From positions 186,001 through 250,000 of the forward strand of contig JAHQIW010006092.1 in the NCBI GenBank assembly GCA_019055375.1: 64,000 nt of DNA, read 5' to 3'. Of the stretch, positions 54,601-64,000 are shown piece by piece. Under the pieces are notes generated by a model. It was not told the origin of the DNA. It made no database searches and saw nothing but the letters and a program-made list of their open reading frames with translations. Source of the DNA: Parelaphostrongylus tenuis. Lineage: Eukaryota > Nematoda > Chromadorea > Rhabditida > Metastrongylidae. Each line of letters begins with the position of its first letter. Position 1 is the first letter of the stretch. A program made the translations under genes and the position numbers.

Positions 54601-55977
54601 CAATGCAGTATTATAATTTAGCGTTTAGTCGGACACATTAGCATGTACATCAATTGAAGAATGCTCAGGTTTTTGAATTCTCCTGATTTGTCGGTTAAAA
54701 AAAAGTCTTATGTTCTAAAGAAAATGCTGGTCAAGGCACTGATGAGAGTTAGAGCGAGGGCCTTGATAAGTGTGAACGCGCTACCTCAGAAAGGTTAGTC
54801 GTGGCTCGAATCCAATGTGAATATAGCAGGTTCCAATCTGTGCTCGTATCTCAGCAATTCTTAAGCTTATATTTCTCCGCATGTTGTGCAACATAAAATA
54901 AGCAATCCATTCGACGATAGGGGGAGTTGAGTCTCAGGTGGTAAAAATAATGTCATATTTTTTATCTGAGTACTTTAGCTTTGACTGTATAAAGTTTAGT
55001 TGTAAACGTACGTAGATTAGCTTTGTAGTGTTCGAGAATTTCGTCAATAACAACGCTGATACCTGCCCACGTCTCTTTCGCCGTCGGTATCAATTGCTCT
55101 TTGTCGAGTATGAAACCGTTCCAGTCTGAAAAATTGTTCTAATGAGAATACTCCTTCCAATGGAGCCTCATTCAGCCATACGTCTCTGTTAGTAAAGCGC
55201 TCGCTAAGTTATGTGATAGAATCTGTGTAATGAGCAGTTCATTAAATTAGCTGTGATGGTCTAAAATCAAACTGTTACGCTCCCATGTGTTATCATTTAG
55301 ATACGCAGTTTCATGTTATGTAAGTCCTACCATCAGCTGTTATTCGTTTTCATTTAAACATTGAATAAATTACTAAACTACCATCTAACATATGCGATGA
55401 AACCTCTTTTTTGTCAAAAGGTAATATTTCCCATCAACGAAGTAGTCAAAGAGCAGGGGTATATATATGTATGCGTTTAAGCATATGAACGTGCATGTAT
55501 ATATATAATATATATATATATATATATGTATATATATGTATATATTATATAAATGGATACATGCGTGCATATATGTGTATGCATATATATATATATTACT
55601 GATAATAACTTATATATAACTATATATATATATATAACTTCCGACCTACGTCAACGATCGAAAATCAGAGACGCCGTTCTACACGCCAGGATATCGAAAA
55701 TAAGGTGGGCCGGACACGTGATGCGCTTCAACGACAACCGATGGACGAGAGCCGTTACCGACTGGATTCCTCGGGACGTCAAGCGCTCTAAAGGAAGACC
55801 ACTGACCCGTTGGTCCGATTTCTTCACGAAAGCGATGGAAGAAAGATATGATGCTCAGCGAATTCCTAGAGCAAGGAGGACCCACTGGGCTTCTCTTGCA
55901 CGCGATAGGGAAAAATGGAAGAGTTGCTGGTACCCGCTCGAGTCACTCGACGATCAACGGGACGACAGGTGATACAG

Positions 55978-56028
<51 letters not shown>

Positions 56029-59000
56029 ATATATATATAATATGATGTCGATTGTCGTTCATGCTTGTCCACGGAAATTGCGGGGTTAATAAATGAATGG
56101 AAAATGTTCTCGGGTCCGCACAGCTCATGAAGACAGACCTTTCAAGTATCCGAGTGTCTTAGTAAATATATATATATATGTACGCATATGTTTACATATA
56201 TGTATGTATGTATGCGCATATTTGCATATATTTGATGTGTATACATTTGTTTGTGGAGGTGCATATGCATATATTTATATATTTACATGTTTATATATTC
56301 ACATATGCATGTATACATATATATGTATGTATACATTTGTACTTACATATATGTGTATATATGTAAATATAATCGTTTTGAAAGATTGTCTCAAATTCAT
56401 ATAAATTCATTTGATGAAAACTCTTTGATGATTTCAAAACGAAATTTGAACTTTCAAGATCTTCAGCGCAATCGTGGCAGGCGAAACGATGGATGTATTG
56501 AGAATCGTCATCATGTCCTGCAATGTGGGATTTCTCTCATTGCCTTGATTTTGTGTCCCAAGTAGGAAGCTCAAGCAAAAAAGTGGCAGGAAAGACGAGC
56601 TGTTCTACTCTTTCTCTAGACTCTAAAAAATTCGAATTTCATTGGAGTGAGCGAGATCACTATTACTTCGTAGGCAAAGATTTCTACGTTTTCGTGGCGA
56701 AATCAATAAAGCTTGTTGTGCGATGGGATACGTTCCTTTGAACTTGAAGAAGGGATTTTCTTCTATCGACTATTTCTAAACCTCGCTAAAAAAAATCCGG
56801 TATAGCATCTGAGAAGGTTTAAAGCCTTTTTAAGATTGCTACGTCAGTGGTTTACGTGTGTTTGGCGGTACGCAATCACCATTTCTTCTCAATCGATGAA
56901 TTACAGATGGTATTGCTTATGTAGACATCCTTCCAATCGACTTCTTCAACCTCATTCAGTATATTCTCTGAGGGTGCACAAAGCCTTAGAGCTACACGCC
57001 CCGCGGGAGGTACCGTCAAAGCGTACGTAAGTTGCTTCTTACCAACCTCGAAAAGGCTCCAAACACTCCCACAGGCTATACTGATTATTTATAGCCACGA
57101 TTAAAATCAGTGGATTGAAAGCGTGTCAACATATTACCAGCCGTGACTCGTCGACTGCAAAAAATGGTGATAACAAAATGTCACGTACTATCACCACGTC
57201 ACCCTATTCCTGCTATAAAGTGAGGTTCAGTGTGGGGCGTGTGGCAGGCGGACGGTACCCCGGAAACATACCTAAGCCACTGATGTACTATCCTCGAAAA
57301 GACTTTAGACATTCTTACATATTATAATGAAATTTTCCTTCCATCAGATTCATATGATGTATCGATCATATAAATCCCTGGTCCGACTATCTATTAACCT
57401 CGGCATAGTTTGAGTAATTCAGTATCTTCTTCTGTTTAGCCGCTCCGAGGTGTTATTAATAGTATTTATTGAATATCAGCGAAGCATATAATAATACAGT
57501 TAATAATGCAGCACGAATATTACAACAGTCGTGGTGGCTTACGTTTCGGCAAGGTTCGCCATCTTCAGAGCCTGGAAAGGTCAAATTGATTCGCAAGTTA
57601 TTAAATCAAAGGCCTCCATAACTCTAGCAGAAAACGTAAGAGATAAATTTTTGGGTCGCATAGGAATAACTTCATTTCAAAAACACTCACCTTTTAGATG
57701 TTTTAGGTCTTTCTTATTCCTATGCGACCCAAAAATTTATCTCTTACGTTTTCTGCTAGGGTTATGGAGGCCTTTGATTTAATAACTTGCGAATCAATTT
57801 GACCTTTCCAGGCTAAGAAGATACTGAATTATTGATTATATGTTAAGGCATAGATTGGATTAGTGTCAGTCACTAAATATTACAGGATAATCAAAGATTC
57901 AAGTTCCGAAAGTTAAGGGGAAAAATTGCGCAAAGTAGCTACTTTGTGGTGATATGCCAAGTTGTGAGCGGAAGAATCTTCAGAGCCAGTGTTCTACCAA
58001 TTTTTCAATGTTCAAATTTTTGAAACACAAAGCATTCCAAATCACGCCCAACTTTCGATGGGTTCGTTAAGCATTTGCGACAGCGCCTAGTATCTCACGA
58101 CATGTCTGTTGAACACACTCAATATTCTTCCCAACTCATCATAGCTCCCGGTGGGGGTTCATCGGGCAAAATGTTCCGTAGTTCGATGTTGCCCTTGATT
58201 TCCGTTATTAATTAAGTTTTCTTCTTTGATTTGAAAAGAATTTGTGCGCATCCATCAGACTATGTATATTTGGTACAAACAGAGCTTTGGTATATGAAGA
58301 AAAACACGTCACTATGCAGTGCTAATGTTGTCAGTTTCTGAACTCAGTTATGTAAATTATCCAGGGAGTAATACGATTTTATCTTTTAGTTTCGATATTT
58401 TCTAATCCTAAATAATGCCACAAAAGTCATCTCGACTATTGCAAATTAGAAAACAGCGAACTGCTTGTAAGAATTATGCTGCGCAGAGCATGCGATTCTA
58501 GTTATCTGAATGAGGAGCATTTTTTGCTTCTTTAATGGCCCACTTGTGCCCCCACATTCTTCAACAACGATAGTCTCGTCGAAATGAAACACAATGTGAC
58601 AAACTATGAATAGGATACTCTTCCATGGACGATGCCCGAGTTAAATAAACCATCGATTAAGTGCAAGAATAGAGAGAAATCTATTATGCTCTCATACGAA
58701 CCGTTAGAAGGGAAATGACCTCCATTGAGGTCATGTCTTTACAAATGTGCTAAATAGGCTGATCATTCTCGTTATCCGCACCGTTTCAGCTCATCGGGAA
58801 AACGCATTTTCTACATTTTTTTTGGAGTTCTAGTCATTCGATGGCACAAATCTCGAGAATTTCAACGATGTGCTCGGTTTTCGAAAAGAAAAGGATTTGT
58901 TAGTGCGTGGTAGCAATAAAAACTGAATTATGTTTGGCACTCGGGCATTTTTCGCCAAACAAGACTTTTCTCCTAAACTTTTGGGAATCATTCGGTGGTT

Positions 59001-62000
59001 TAAATTTCGACGATCTCAGTAGTATGCTTGGTCTTAGAAAAAACTTCTTAGTGCGCTGTAGCCGCCAAGAAAAAACTAGGTTTTTCTCTTCTTGCGCGTT
59101 TTATTTCTGCCAGATTGTGTGAGTGGCTGCTATACCAATCGGGCGAGTGATTCATTGTGAAGCGTGACTCAAATGTGCGTTGCGATTTTTGTCATCAATT
59201 AGGCTTTTTCTACGGTATGAAAAAGCTCTGGATGAAACATATATCTCTGGTACTTGAGATTTCCTCTACACGTTCATATAATTTTTATATATAGGCTTAA
59301 GCTGCTTAGGCTTAGGCTTATTAGCAGGTTCATCTGGCAATCCAAAACTAAAATGAAAAGCCTAAGCCCTCAGAGCGATCGAACAAAGTTTGTGCACGCT
59401 CAGGTTAGAAATCTAAATTTATGCTCCCAGACGACCATTATGTTGCAAAAGTGCGATGGCTTGATATTAGCGTTGCTAAATTCTATCCATAAAACGGAAC
59501 AAGAATGCGCGCCCAGCGCGAAATCCAATTTTCTCTAGGTTGCTATAGTGAATCAAAATATTCTCGAAAACCAGGTACTCTGTTAAGACCGTCGACATCT
59601 GTGCTATCGAATCATTATTACAAGTCTAGGGAAAGTACTCTGTTCAACGAAAGATACTCTAGTGAAACATAGTTTTATTTTTACTGTTACAGTGCGCGAA
59701 AGAGTTCTGTTCAAAAACATAGTTTTCCATTGAAATTTTACAAATATACGCTATTGAACGGCTACTGAAACTCTGAGAAAAGCAGAGGACGCGTTTTGCC
59801 AAGGGGCTGAAACGGGGTGTGGATAACGGAAATTATCAAACTTATATAATCGAAACAGCTTATCTGTAGCTCGTAAAAATTTGTTTTGTTTTTTCTTGTT
59901 TTCCTGAGTTGAGGTATTATCTCTGTTTCAGTTGAAAGCTTGAACATCTATCCATGGCATTGACTGTTATTAAAACCTCGCAGTAAGCATTCAATATAAT
60001 TTTAAGAAATGCTTAAAGCCTTACCCGAGGTTGGTACGCCAGAGCCATACACGCGTGTTTCTGAGGTCTCGCCCTCCTCAGTGGCCCACGCCTTACATTA
60101 AGCCCTGCACTGTAGCAAGGAGGGAAGCATTGTGCAATGAAATTGCTGGCACCACTTTTCGGTTTCACTTTCTACCAGCCGCGATCCATCGACTGAAAAG
60201 TGGTGAGAGCACTATGTCATTGTACATTGCGCTGTCACCACATACGCCTCCCTCCTTGCTACTACGCAGGGCTTAATGAGGAGCGTGGGCCAATGACGAG
60301 GAGGGCGAGACCTCCGAAACACGCGTAACATTTTGTTCTATGCAATCAACTGCCCCCATATGTTGACATCGCTCCAGGAGTTAATGCCTTACCTGAGTTC
60401 CGCAATAGACTCTGATCTTCGATGAAGGCATAAAGAGTTGTTTATTTTAAAAAGGTTTTTTTTATTTTTTTTTTTTTGATAGTCTACCGTACACTATTGT
60501 GGGAGCTGAGTATGATGAGGTGAGGTGTGGGTTCGATTCCCTTCTGTAACATCATACCACCGTGAAGCCGATAAATCAGTGGAAATTCTCTTGGAATATA
60601 ACGATATGTCCTGTTAGGTTCAAGTGGATGTGGTAGGACACTTGCTCCGTGGTTAACTTGTGAAAAACAATCACTGATTCTCTACATACTTGTTGATTAC
60701 GTAAATGTGGCTTTTCAACTGTTTTGGCTTGTAGGTACAGTTCACGTGCACGAAAAAGGAGCTTATGCGTAATTATCGCTTTTTCAATAGATATATCATC
60801 CTGCCTAGTAATGATTACTGAAAATTCATGCTTCCCACACCATACTCGGAATCTTAGAACTGTTTTCGATATGTAAGTAAACCTTAGACGTTCCATCTAG
60901 AGAGTAGGCTGTTGTCATTTTTACATGCTATCACATAATTGATTGGACTCAATGCATTTTAAGGAAACAAAGATCTCGAGATTCAAGTATTTGCTTTGCT
61001 GGACAAGAAGAAAAGAAGAAAATTTGTAGAAAAAGAATAAACGTTTCAGCATTATAAAATAATTCTACAAAAACGTACTTATTATACCTTGATAGTCCGG
61101 GCGTAGTTCGATTGTATAGGAATACTTGACCTTAAGTGTTTCTTTCGCCCAGTCCGTTGATCCGCCAGAGAATGCGTCTGGATGTGTTTTGTGGTTCAGA
61201 AAAAAAGGGAGCGGTAGAATTATAGGCGTAATAAAACATATTTGCAGAGATAGCGGCAAACATTGTGCTTACAAATAATCTCGGGCCCAGTGCCGTAACG
61301 ATATCTTGTGCCATACATCTTTTGGAGTTCGTCGACAGCTTTCTTTGCAATCCGCTTCTGAAGATTTCTTCCATGGTAATATTTATAAATTATTGATGAA
61401 ATTAACATACCGTTTCGTCAATATCTGGTGCATAAGTGAATTTTCGGTGTGAATAAGAGTAAATCCAAAGTTGTGAATAAGCATGTAAGGTTATATAGCC
61501 TTCGAGTCGGCCTTTCAATGACAAGAGGAGTCTTGAAAATGCTCTATAAAAGGGGAAAACTTTTTAGGGATTTTGGTTTTGAACTAGGTATGACAACTGT
61601 AATAAAGAAAAGTACTGATTCCAGAACAGTAGGTTTTGTGACAACATCTCTTCTACATTCAGTTTCATTCCCTATGCTTTCTTTTATCGCACTCGTTCAA
61701 TTGTCAAATTGACGTACTGTGTTTCTGGTTCGCTAAAAGCCTTGGTGCCATGGTAGATTTCCGAACAGGGATATTTTGAAGACCCAATTTCTAAACATAG
61801 CTTTTTTTTACTCCCATATATTTCCTTCCATTTGTTATACTTTTGCACAATGTATGACTGATTGTTTTGATTTTCTGTTCTAATGTATAGATATAGTTGG
61901 TGGAACTAGCACGTAGTCATCGGGTCGGAGGACTTAATAATACAGCAGGCAAATTTTAAGACTATGGAGACAAGTTCGTGCTGCCTTACCTGCGAAACGA

Positions 62001-63153
62001 AAGTCAAAGTTTCTGTTCAGGTCAACACCATGACAGCAGCCATTTGAAATTCCATCGAATACGCACGCCTTTGCCGACCTCGACTTACGCCACATACGTG
62101 CCTAAAAGCAGTTTTCTTTGATGCTGTATATGGATGGATTGAGTTTCTAAACATTTTTCGTTGTTAGTGTTGTGTTAGTTATCACTTTGCTGAAGTATGC
62201 CTTTTGTTACTAGGTCAACAAGATATCTTGAGTCCTATTCATCATTACAGTTCATTTTGTAAAATATCATGTTGATTGCAGTCGCGAACAACTATTTTCT
62301 GTGAAGCATCGCTCATCAGAGGGATTGTAGAATCTGTCATATCTTGGATACCATATTTTGAATGCAAATCTGACTCTGGGATCCGTCCTGTTGTTGCGTG
62401 AATATTCATAGCCATCTGGGTTTAGAACTGGGAAGATGTAGATGACTAGGTTGTCCAGGTAACTAGCGATTTTCGGATCATTCTCGCGATTATTGACAAT
62501 CTGTAAATATATCGTCAACAGTCATTGTGCAAAAAATTCTCAATAAGCATAGATGATATCCTTAAATCAGTTTACACGTTTCGATACTAACATTATTACA
62601 TCAGTCTAACTTCCATAACTGTTGAAGCTATTTGGCATAATACGACATAATGAAATAGTTCTATGAATGACCAAATTTGGATGAAGAATCATTACGCAAT
62701 TAATATTATCGAATAAGTATCGAATGAGCGCTGAAGTTACACCACTGAGACGCAACTTAGTGGAACGTACGTTTTTTTTTTTATACTAACCATGTTAATA
62801 AAATATATTGCAGTGTGGATGGCGGCCCATTCGCGCGCGTGAATGCCAGCATCGATCACAACAACCTTCTTGTCAGGTTTATCATCGCCAAACTGGAAGA
62901 GTTGGAGCCGTTGTACTGACATTGATATTTTTATGGTAGGGGCAATCTTTTTATAATAGGTTAGGTATTAAGTTCCTTAGTGTTAATGGCTAGGTAGATA
63001 ATCCTGCGGAAAATATTCTTTACCTTTATTCCTATAATGCTTCTTCCTTCGCTGCTTGTGCCAATATCGACCACTTGTGCAAGACGTGGTATGGTTTGCG
63101 CAATTTGTTTCATCCACGAGACAACTGTGGAATAGGGATAGTATTCACCCATT
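51665..63153 (-). CDS. M14A zinc carboxypeptidase with C-terminal ShK domain
   Basis: Secreted-type metallocarboxypeptidase, 5' end missing. Exons (minus strand): 63,024-63,153; 62,791-62,892; 62,375-62,500; 61,990-62,101; 61,718-61,790; 61,411-61,543; 61,273-61,357; 61,088-61,177; 55,012-55,125; 53,236-53,299; 51,665-51,734, every junction in phase (about 366 codons). Zinc ligands: [11 protein letters not shown] (HxxE) and the His of YITLHAYSQ. Catalytic Glu: [10 protein letters not shown]. Substrate side: VDLNRNFDF, the active-site Tyr before FSGGSTDW, and Thr at the specificity position (A-type rather than Asp of B-type). After [18 protein letters not shown] comes an ShK module, [19 protein letters not shown] then [13 protein letters not shown], split by an intron. 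C. elegans SURO-1-like proteins share this architecture and act in cuticle/extracellular matrix. Intron 55,126-61,087 is about 6 kb and repeat-filled. Signal peptide and propeptide exons were not found. Confidence 0.93.
51860..52340. repeat. dispersed repeat family 1 copies
   Basis: 'gattagtcattcgatagcttg' type block at about 51,911 and a relic of the 'gcgctgtggcatccgaaaga' block near 51,970, lying in the last carboxypeptidase intron. The long minus-strand frame over 51,735-52,162 is repeat read-through, not coding. Confidence 0.55.
52480..52690 (+). repeat. tRNA-derived SINE family C, copy 2
   Basis: Head 'ggagtgaccgagtggttgtg', shared inner 'cagccaggctgtcc' and 3' end 'actgagtgctagaaatactgg' match the copy at 44,990-45,335. 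It is shorter because the CT/GA-rich insert is missing. Confidence 0.6.
53341..53440. repeat. TA-rich microsatellite
   Basis: (TA)n with TG and CA interruptions, 42 bp from the first ShK exon, inside the intron. Confidence 0.85.
53795..54268 (-). pseudogene. processed pseudogene of a RAL small GTPase
   Basis: Minus-strand, intronless copy of a Ras-family RAL GTPase within a carboxypeptidase intron. It begins at ATG (54,268) with a short Lys/Ser/Thr-rich N-terminus, then [19 protein letters not shown] (P loop). Next come [17 protein letters not shown] (switch I), then after a frameshift [11 protein letters not shown] (switch II, DTAGQ become NTAGQ), [10 protein letters not shown], and in a further frame '[20 protein letters not shown]' (NKxD-like). 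Stops, at least two frameshifts and loss of the P-loop Lys (Met instead) show that it is dead. The absence of introns indicates retroposition. The homology fades beyond about 53,800, so the C-terminal third is missing. Confidence 0.88.
54300..54560 (-). repeat. tRNA-derived SINE family B (minus orientation)
   Basis: Inverted family B copy: 'gcgcagtgtctagagatact', 'gttcgacctcttgcctgcgg', 'ccaccgcaagccattgtaaa', 'ggtatgcacccattagcctc'. Its blocks read on the plus strand, so orientation is best confirmed by alignment. It abuts the RAL pseudogene. Confidence 0.6.
55490..55636. repeat. TA-rich microsatellite
   Basis: (TA)n with TGTATG interruptions, immediately upstream of the RTE 3' end. It lies in the 6-kb carboxypeptidase intron. 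Confidence 0.85.
55637..55978 (+). mobile_element. RTE-like retrotransposon, 3' end only
   Basis: About 110 codons open on the plus strand to a stop at 55,970-55,972. The ending is typical of RTE ORF2: [20 protein letters not shown], '[18 protein letters not shown]', '[18 protein letters not shown]'. It is the least decayed RTE piece in the window (no stops), hence probably a recent 5'-truncated insertion. It is followed by 'acaggtgatacaggtgata' and then (TA)n. Confidence 0.85.
55979..56042. repeat. (TA)n microsatellite at RTE tail
   Basis: Pure TA run starting directly at the end of the RTE tail, apparently grown from the GTGATACAG tail repeat. Confidence 0.85.
56164..56375. repeat. TA/TG/CA-rich cryptic microsatellite
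   Basis: About 210 bp of TATG/CATA permutations, read spuriously as Tyr/Ile/Cys-rich frames in three phases. Confidence 0.85.
56376..57105. other. carboxypeptidase intron sequence, no gene seen
   Basis: Several 60-100 codon plus-strand frames, none with recognisable motifs. No RNA gene or intact repeat was identified. Confidence 0.35.
57110..57310. mobile_element. partial copy of fold-back family 3
   Basis: 'ttaccagccgtgactcgtcg' and 'aaaaatggtgataacaaaatgtca' resemble the centre of the element at 60,049-60,327 ('ctaccagccgcgatccatcg', 'aaagtggtgagagcactatgtca'). The arms are largely degraded. Confidence 0.5.
57396..57850. mobile_element. fold-back element family 1, second copy
   Basis: The inner arms, 57,570-57,680 and 57,705-57,815, are near-perfect inverted repeats ('acgtaagagataaatttttg' on the left, its inverse on the right). 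The outer left end 'taattcagtatcttcttctg' is mirrored by 'aagaagatactgaattattg'. The right arm lacks about 115 bp present on the left. The left arm carries 'cttacgtttcggcaaggttcg' and 'atcttcagagcctgga', shared with the element at 39,450. Confidence 0.85.
57860..58785. other. carboxypeptidase intron sequence, no gene seen
   Basis: AT-rich, no coding-like frame, no repeat recognised. Confidence 0.35.
58790..59830. repeat. dispersed repeat family 1 cluster
   Basis: 'tctagtcattcgatggcacaa', 'tgaattatgtttggcactcg' and 'agtgcgctgtagccgccaag' (59,061) mark several copies in alternating orientation. A stretch near 59,300-59,340 ('cttaggcttattagcaggttc') also recurs near 28,030 and, inverted, near 29,875. 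Confidence 0.6.
60049..60327. mobile_element. fold-back element family 3
   Basis: Left arm 'acacgcgtgtttctgaggtc ... agcaaggagggaagc' (60,049-60,127) and right arm 'cctccctccttgctact ... cgaaacacgcgt' (60,247-60,326) are close inverted repeats with a 120-bp centre. The arm includes 'tctcgccctcctcagtggcc'. No coding frame. It lies in the 6-kb carboxypeptidase intron. Confidence 0.85.
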
Positions 63154-63606
63154 CTGAGATAGAACTGTCACTTTATGAGGTACATTGTTGAAAAATTTCC
63201 AGTTGGTTTGTGAAGTCTCAATGTCTGTATACTATCAGTTCACCTCAACATTCCATCTAAGCTTTGCTTTACGTCCCAAGATTCTTGCCTTAATAATTCG
63301 TTCATCCTTCATTCAATTACGGAGCGTTTGATTAGAAATTTCCAAAATTCTTGAAGAAGATTAGACGGAAATAGTTCCCACGTCTAAACTTCATTTGCTG
63401 TTGTAAATGCGCATTAGAAGACAACAAATCTTTTCATCAATGCACCAATAAGCTCCAATGCTGTATTCTTTGAAAGTGGGACGTGCAACCAAATGTTAGC
63501 TGGGTATCATTGCGTCTTTCGGTATTTAATGTTAAATTTCATTAAATTCATCGTGTACTTTCAAGGTATTTCAGTCCAAAGTAAATTTAATTAGTCGGAA
63601 TAGCCA

Positions 63607-63670
63607 TGAAGTTGTTGAACGCATTTTCTGTCTTGGCTTGGTTGTCGCTAGCAGTTCTCGTACAGGAAGT
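63607..63670 (+). CDS. possible first exon with signal peptide (gene continues off the window)
   Basis: ATG at 63,607 opens a typical secretory signal: Lys at position 2, then a hydrophobic run NAFSVLAWLSLAVLVQ, and a possible donor after CAGGAA. No following exon was recognised in the remaining 330 bp. It lies opposite the upstream side of the carboxypeptidase gene, whose own signal exon has not been found. It could be chance; transcript evidence is needed. Confidence 0.25.
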
Positions 63671-64000
63671 GATCGTGCTGTTAAAAAAAATAGTTGGTAG
63701 GCGAGATTTCTGACTAGTATAAATAACCTTTTGAGAATCACACAGTACGTTTCACACGGCACCGCATCATTATGAAATGATTAAATTCCATTGAAAAATT
63801 TCTACCGAGATAATTTTAGTGAAAAGAACTTTATATCTTCCATATTTCATCTATATTTCTTATGTTCTATAAGAAATCTACATCGCTACTCTAGAAACCA
63901 TATTTTCAGCTGGTATACAACATTTGTTCCTTTTTTTTTCTGATGGCTTTCTTGTAGTATTACATAGTAAGGAAAATGCCGATTTTTAGACTATGGTTTC

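Overview
The window looks like nuclear DNA of a clade V (strongylid, probably hookworm-like) nematode. Reasons: exact copy of the nematode spliced leader SL1 at 16,293; many short exons bounded by TTTCAG-type acceptors; four genes whose best family matches are typical animal/nematode proteins; RTE-type retrotransposons, a mariner relic, tRNA-derived SINEs and many fold-back elements. There are no bacterial operons, CRISPR arrays or phage modules. All assignments come from reading translations by eye; no database search was run.

Four protein-coding genes were assembled exon by exon, with splice phases that agree across almost every junction. (1) Minus strand, 17,684-36,913: a DPP8/DPP9-like prolyl dipeptidyl peptidase (S9B, nematode dpf-3 type) with its Ser/Asp/His triad and Glu-Glu motif. 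(2) Minus strand, 37,133-42,065: a CCDC174 homologue. It ends about 220 bp upstream of the DPP gene on the same strand, an arrangement typical of a nematode operon. (3) Plus strand, 45,816-47,984: a complete 318-residue STAR/Sam68-like KH-domain RNA-binding protein with Gly/Tyr-rich and RGG tails. (4) Minus strand, 51,665-63,153: a secreted-type M14A zinc carboxypeptidase with a C-terminal ShK domain, its 5' end not found in the window.

Region by region: 1-17.6 kb has no convincing intact gene. It holds RTE relics (1-275; 11.9-14.7 kb), a 3 x 109 bp tandem array, pyrimidine and TA microsatellites, a promoter-like block, a GC-rich island and an isolated SL1 copy. 17.7-37 kb is the DPP gene, whose introns hold a mariner relic, an RTE element itself split by a large fold-back, tandem and inverted SINEs, TIR elements and fold-backs. 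37-42 kb is CCDC174. 42-45.8 kb is SINE-rich. 45.8-48.8 kb is the KH gene and its 3' region. 48.8-51.6 kb shows no gene. 51.6-63.2 kb is the carboxypeptidase, with a processed RAL GTPase pseudogene, an RTE 3' end, long TA repeats and palindromes in its introns. A possible signal-peptide exon of another plus-strand gene lies at 63,607.

The genes belong to housekeeping (peptide processing, nuclear coiled-coil protein, RNA binding) and extracellular proteolysis. The only functional linkage suggested by layout is the CCDC174-DPP pair. Most of the window is repeat-derived, and the many palindromic or inverted-pair elements are its most unusual property.
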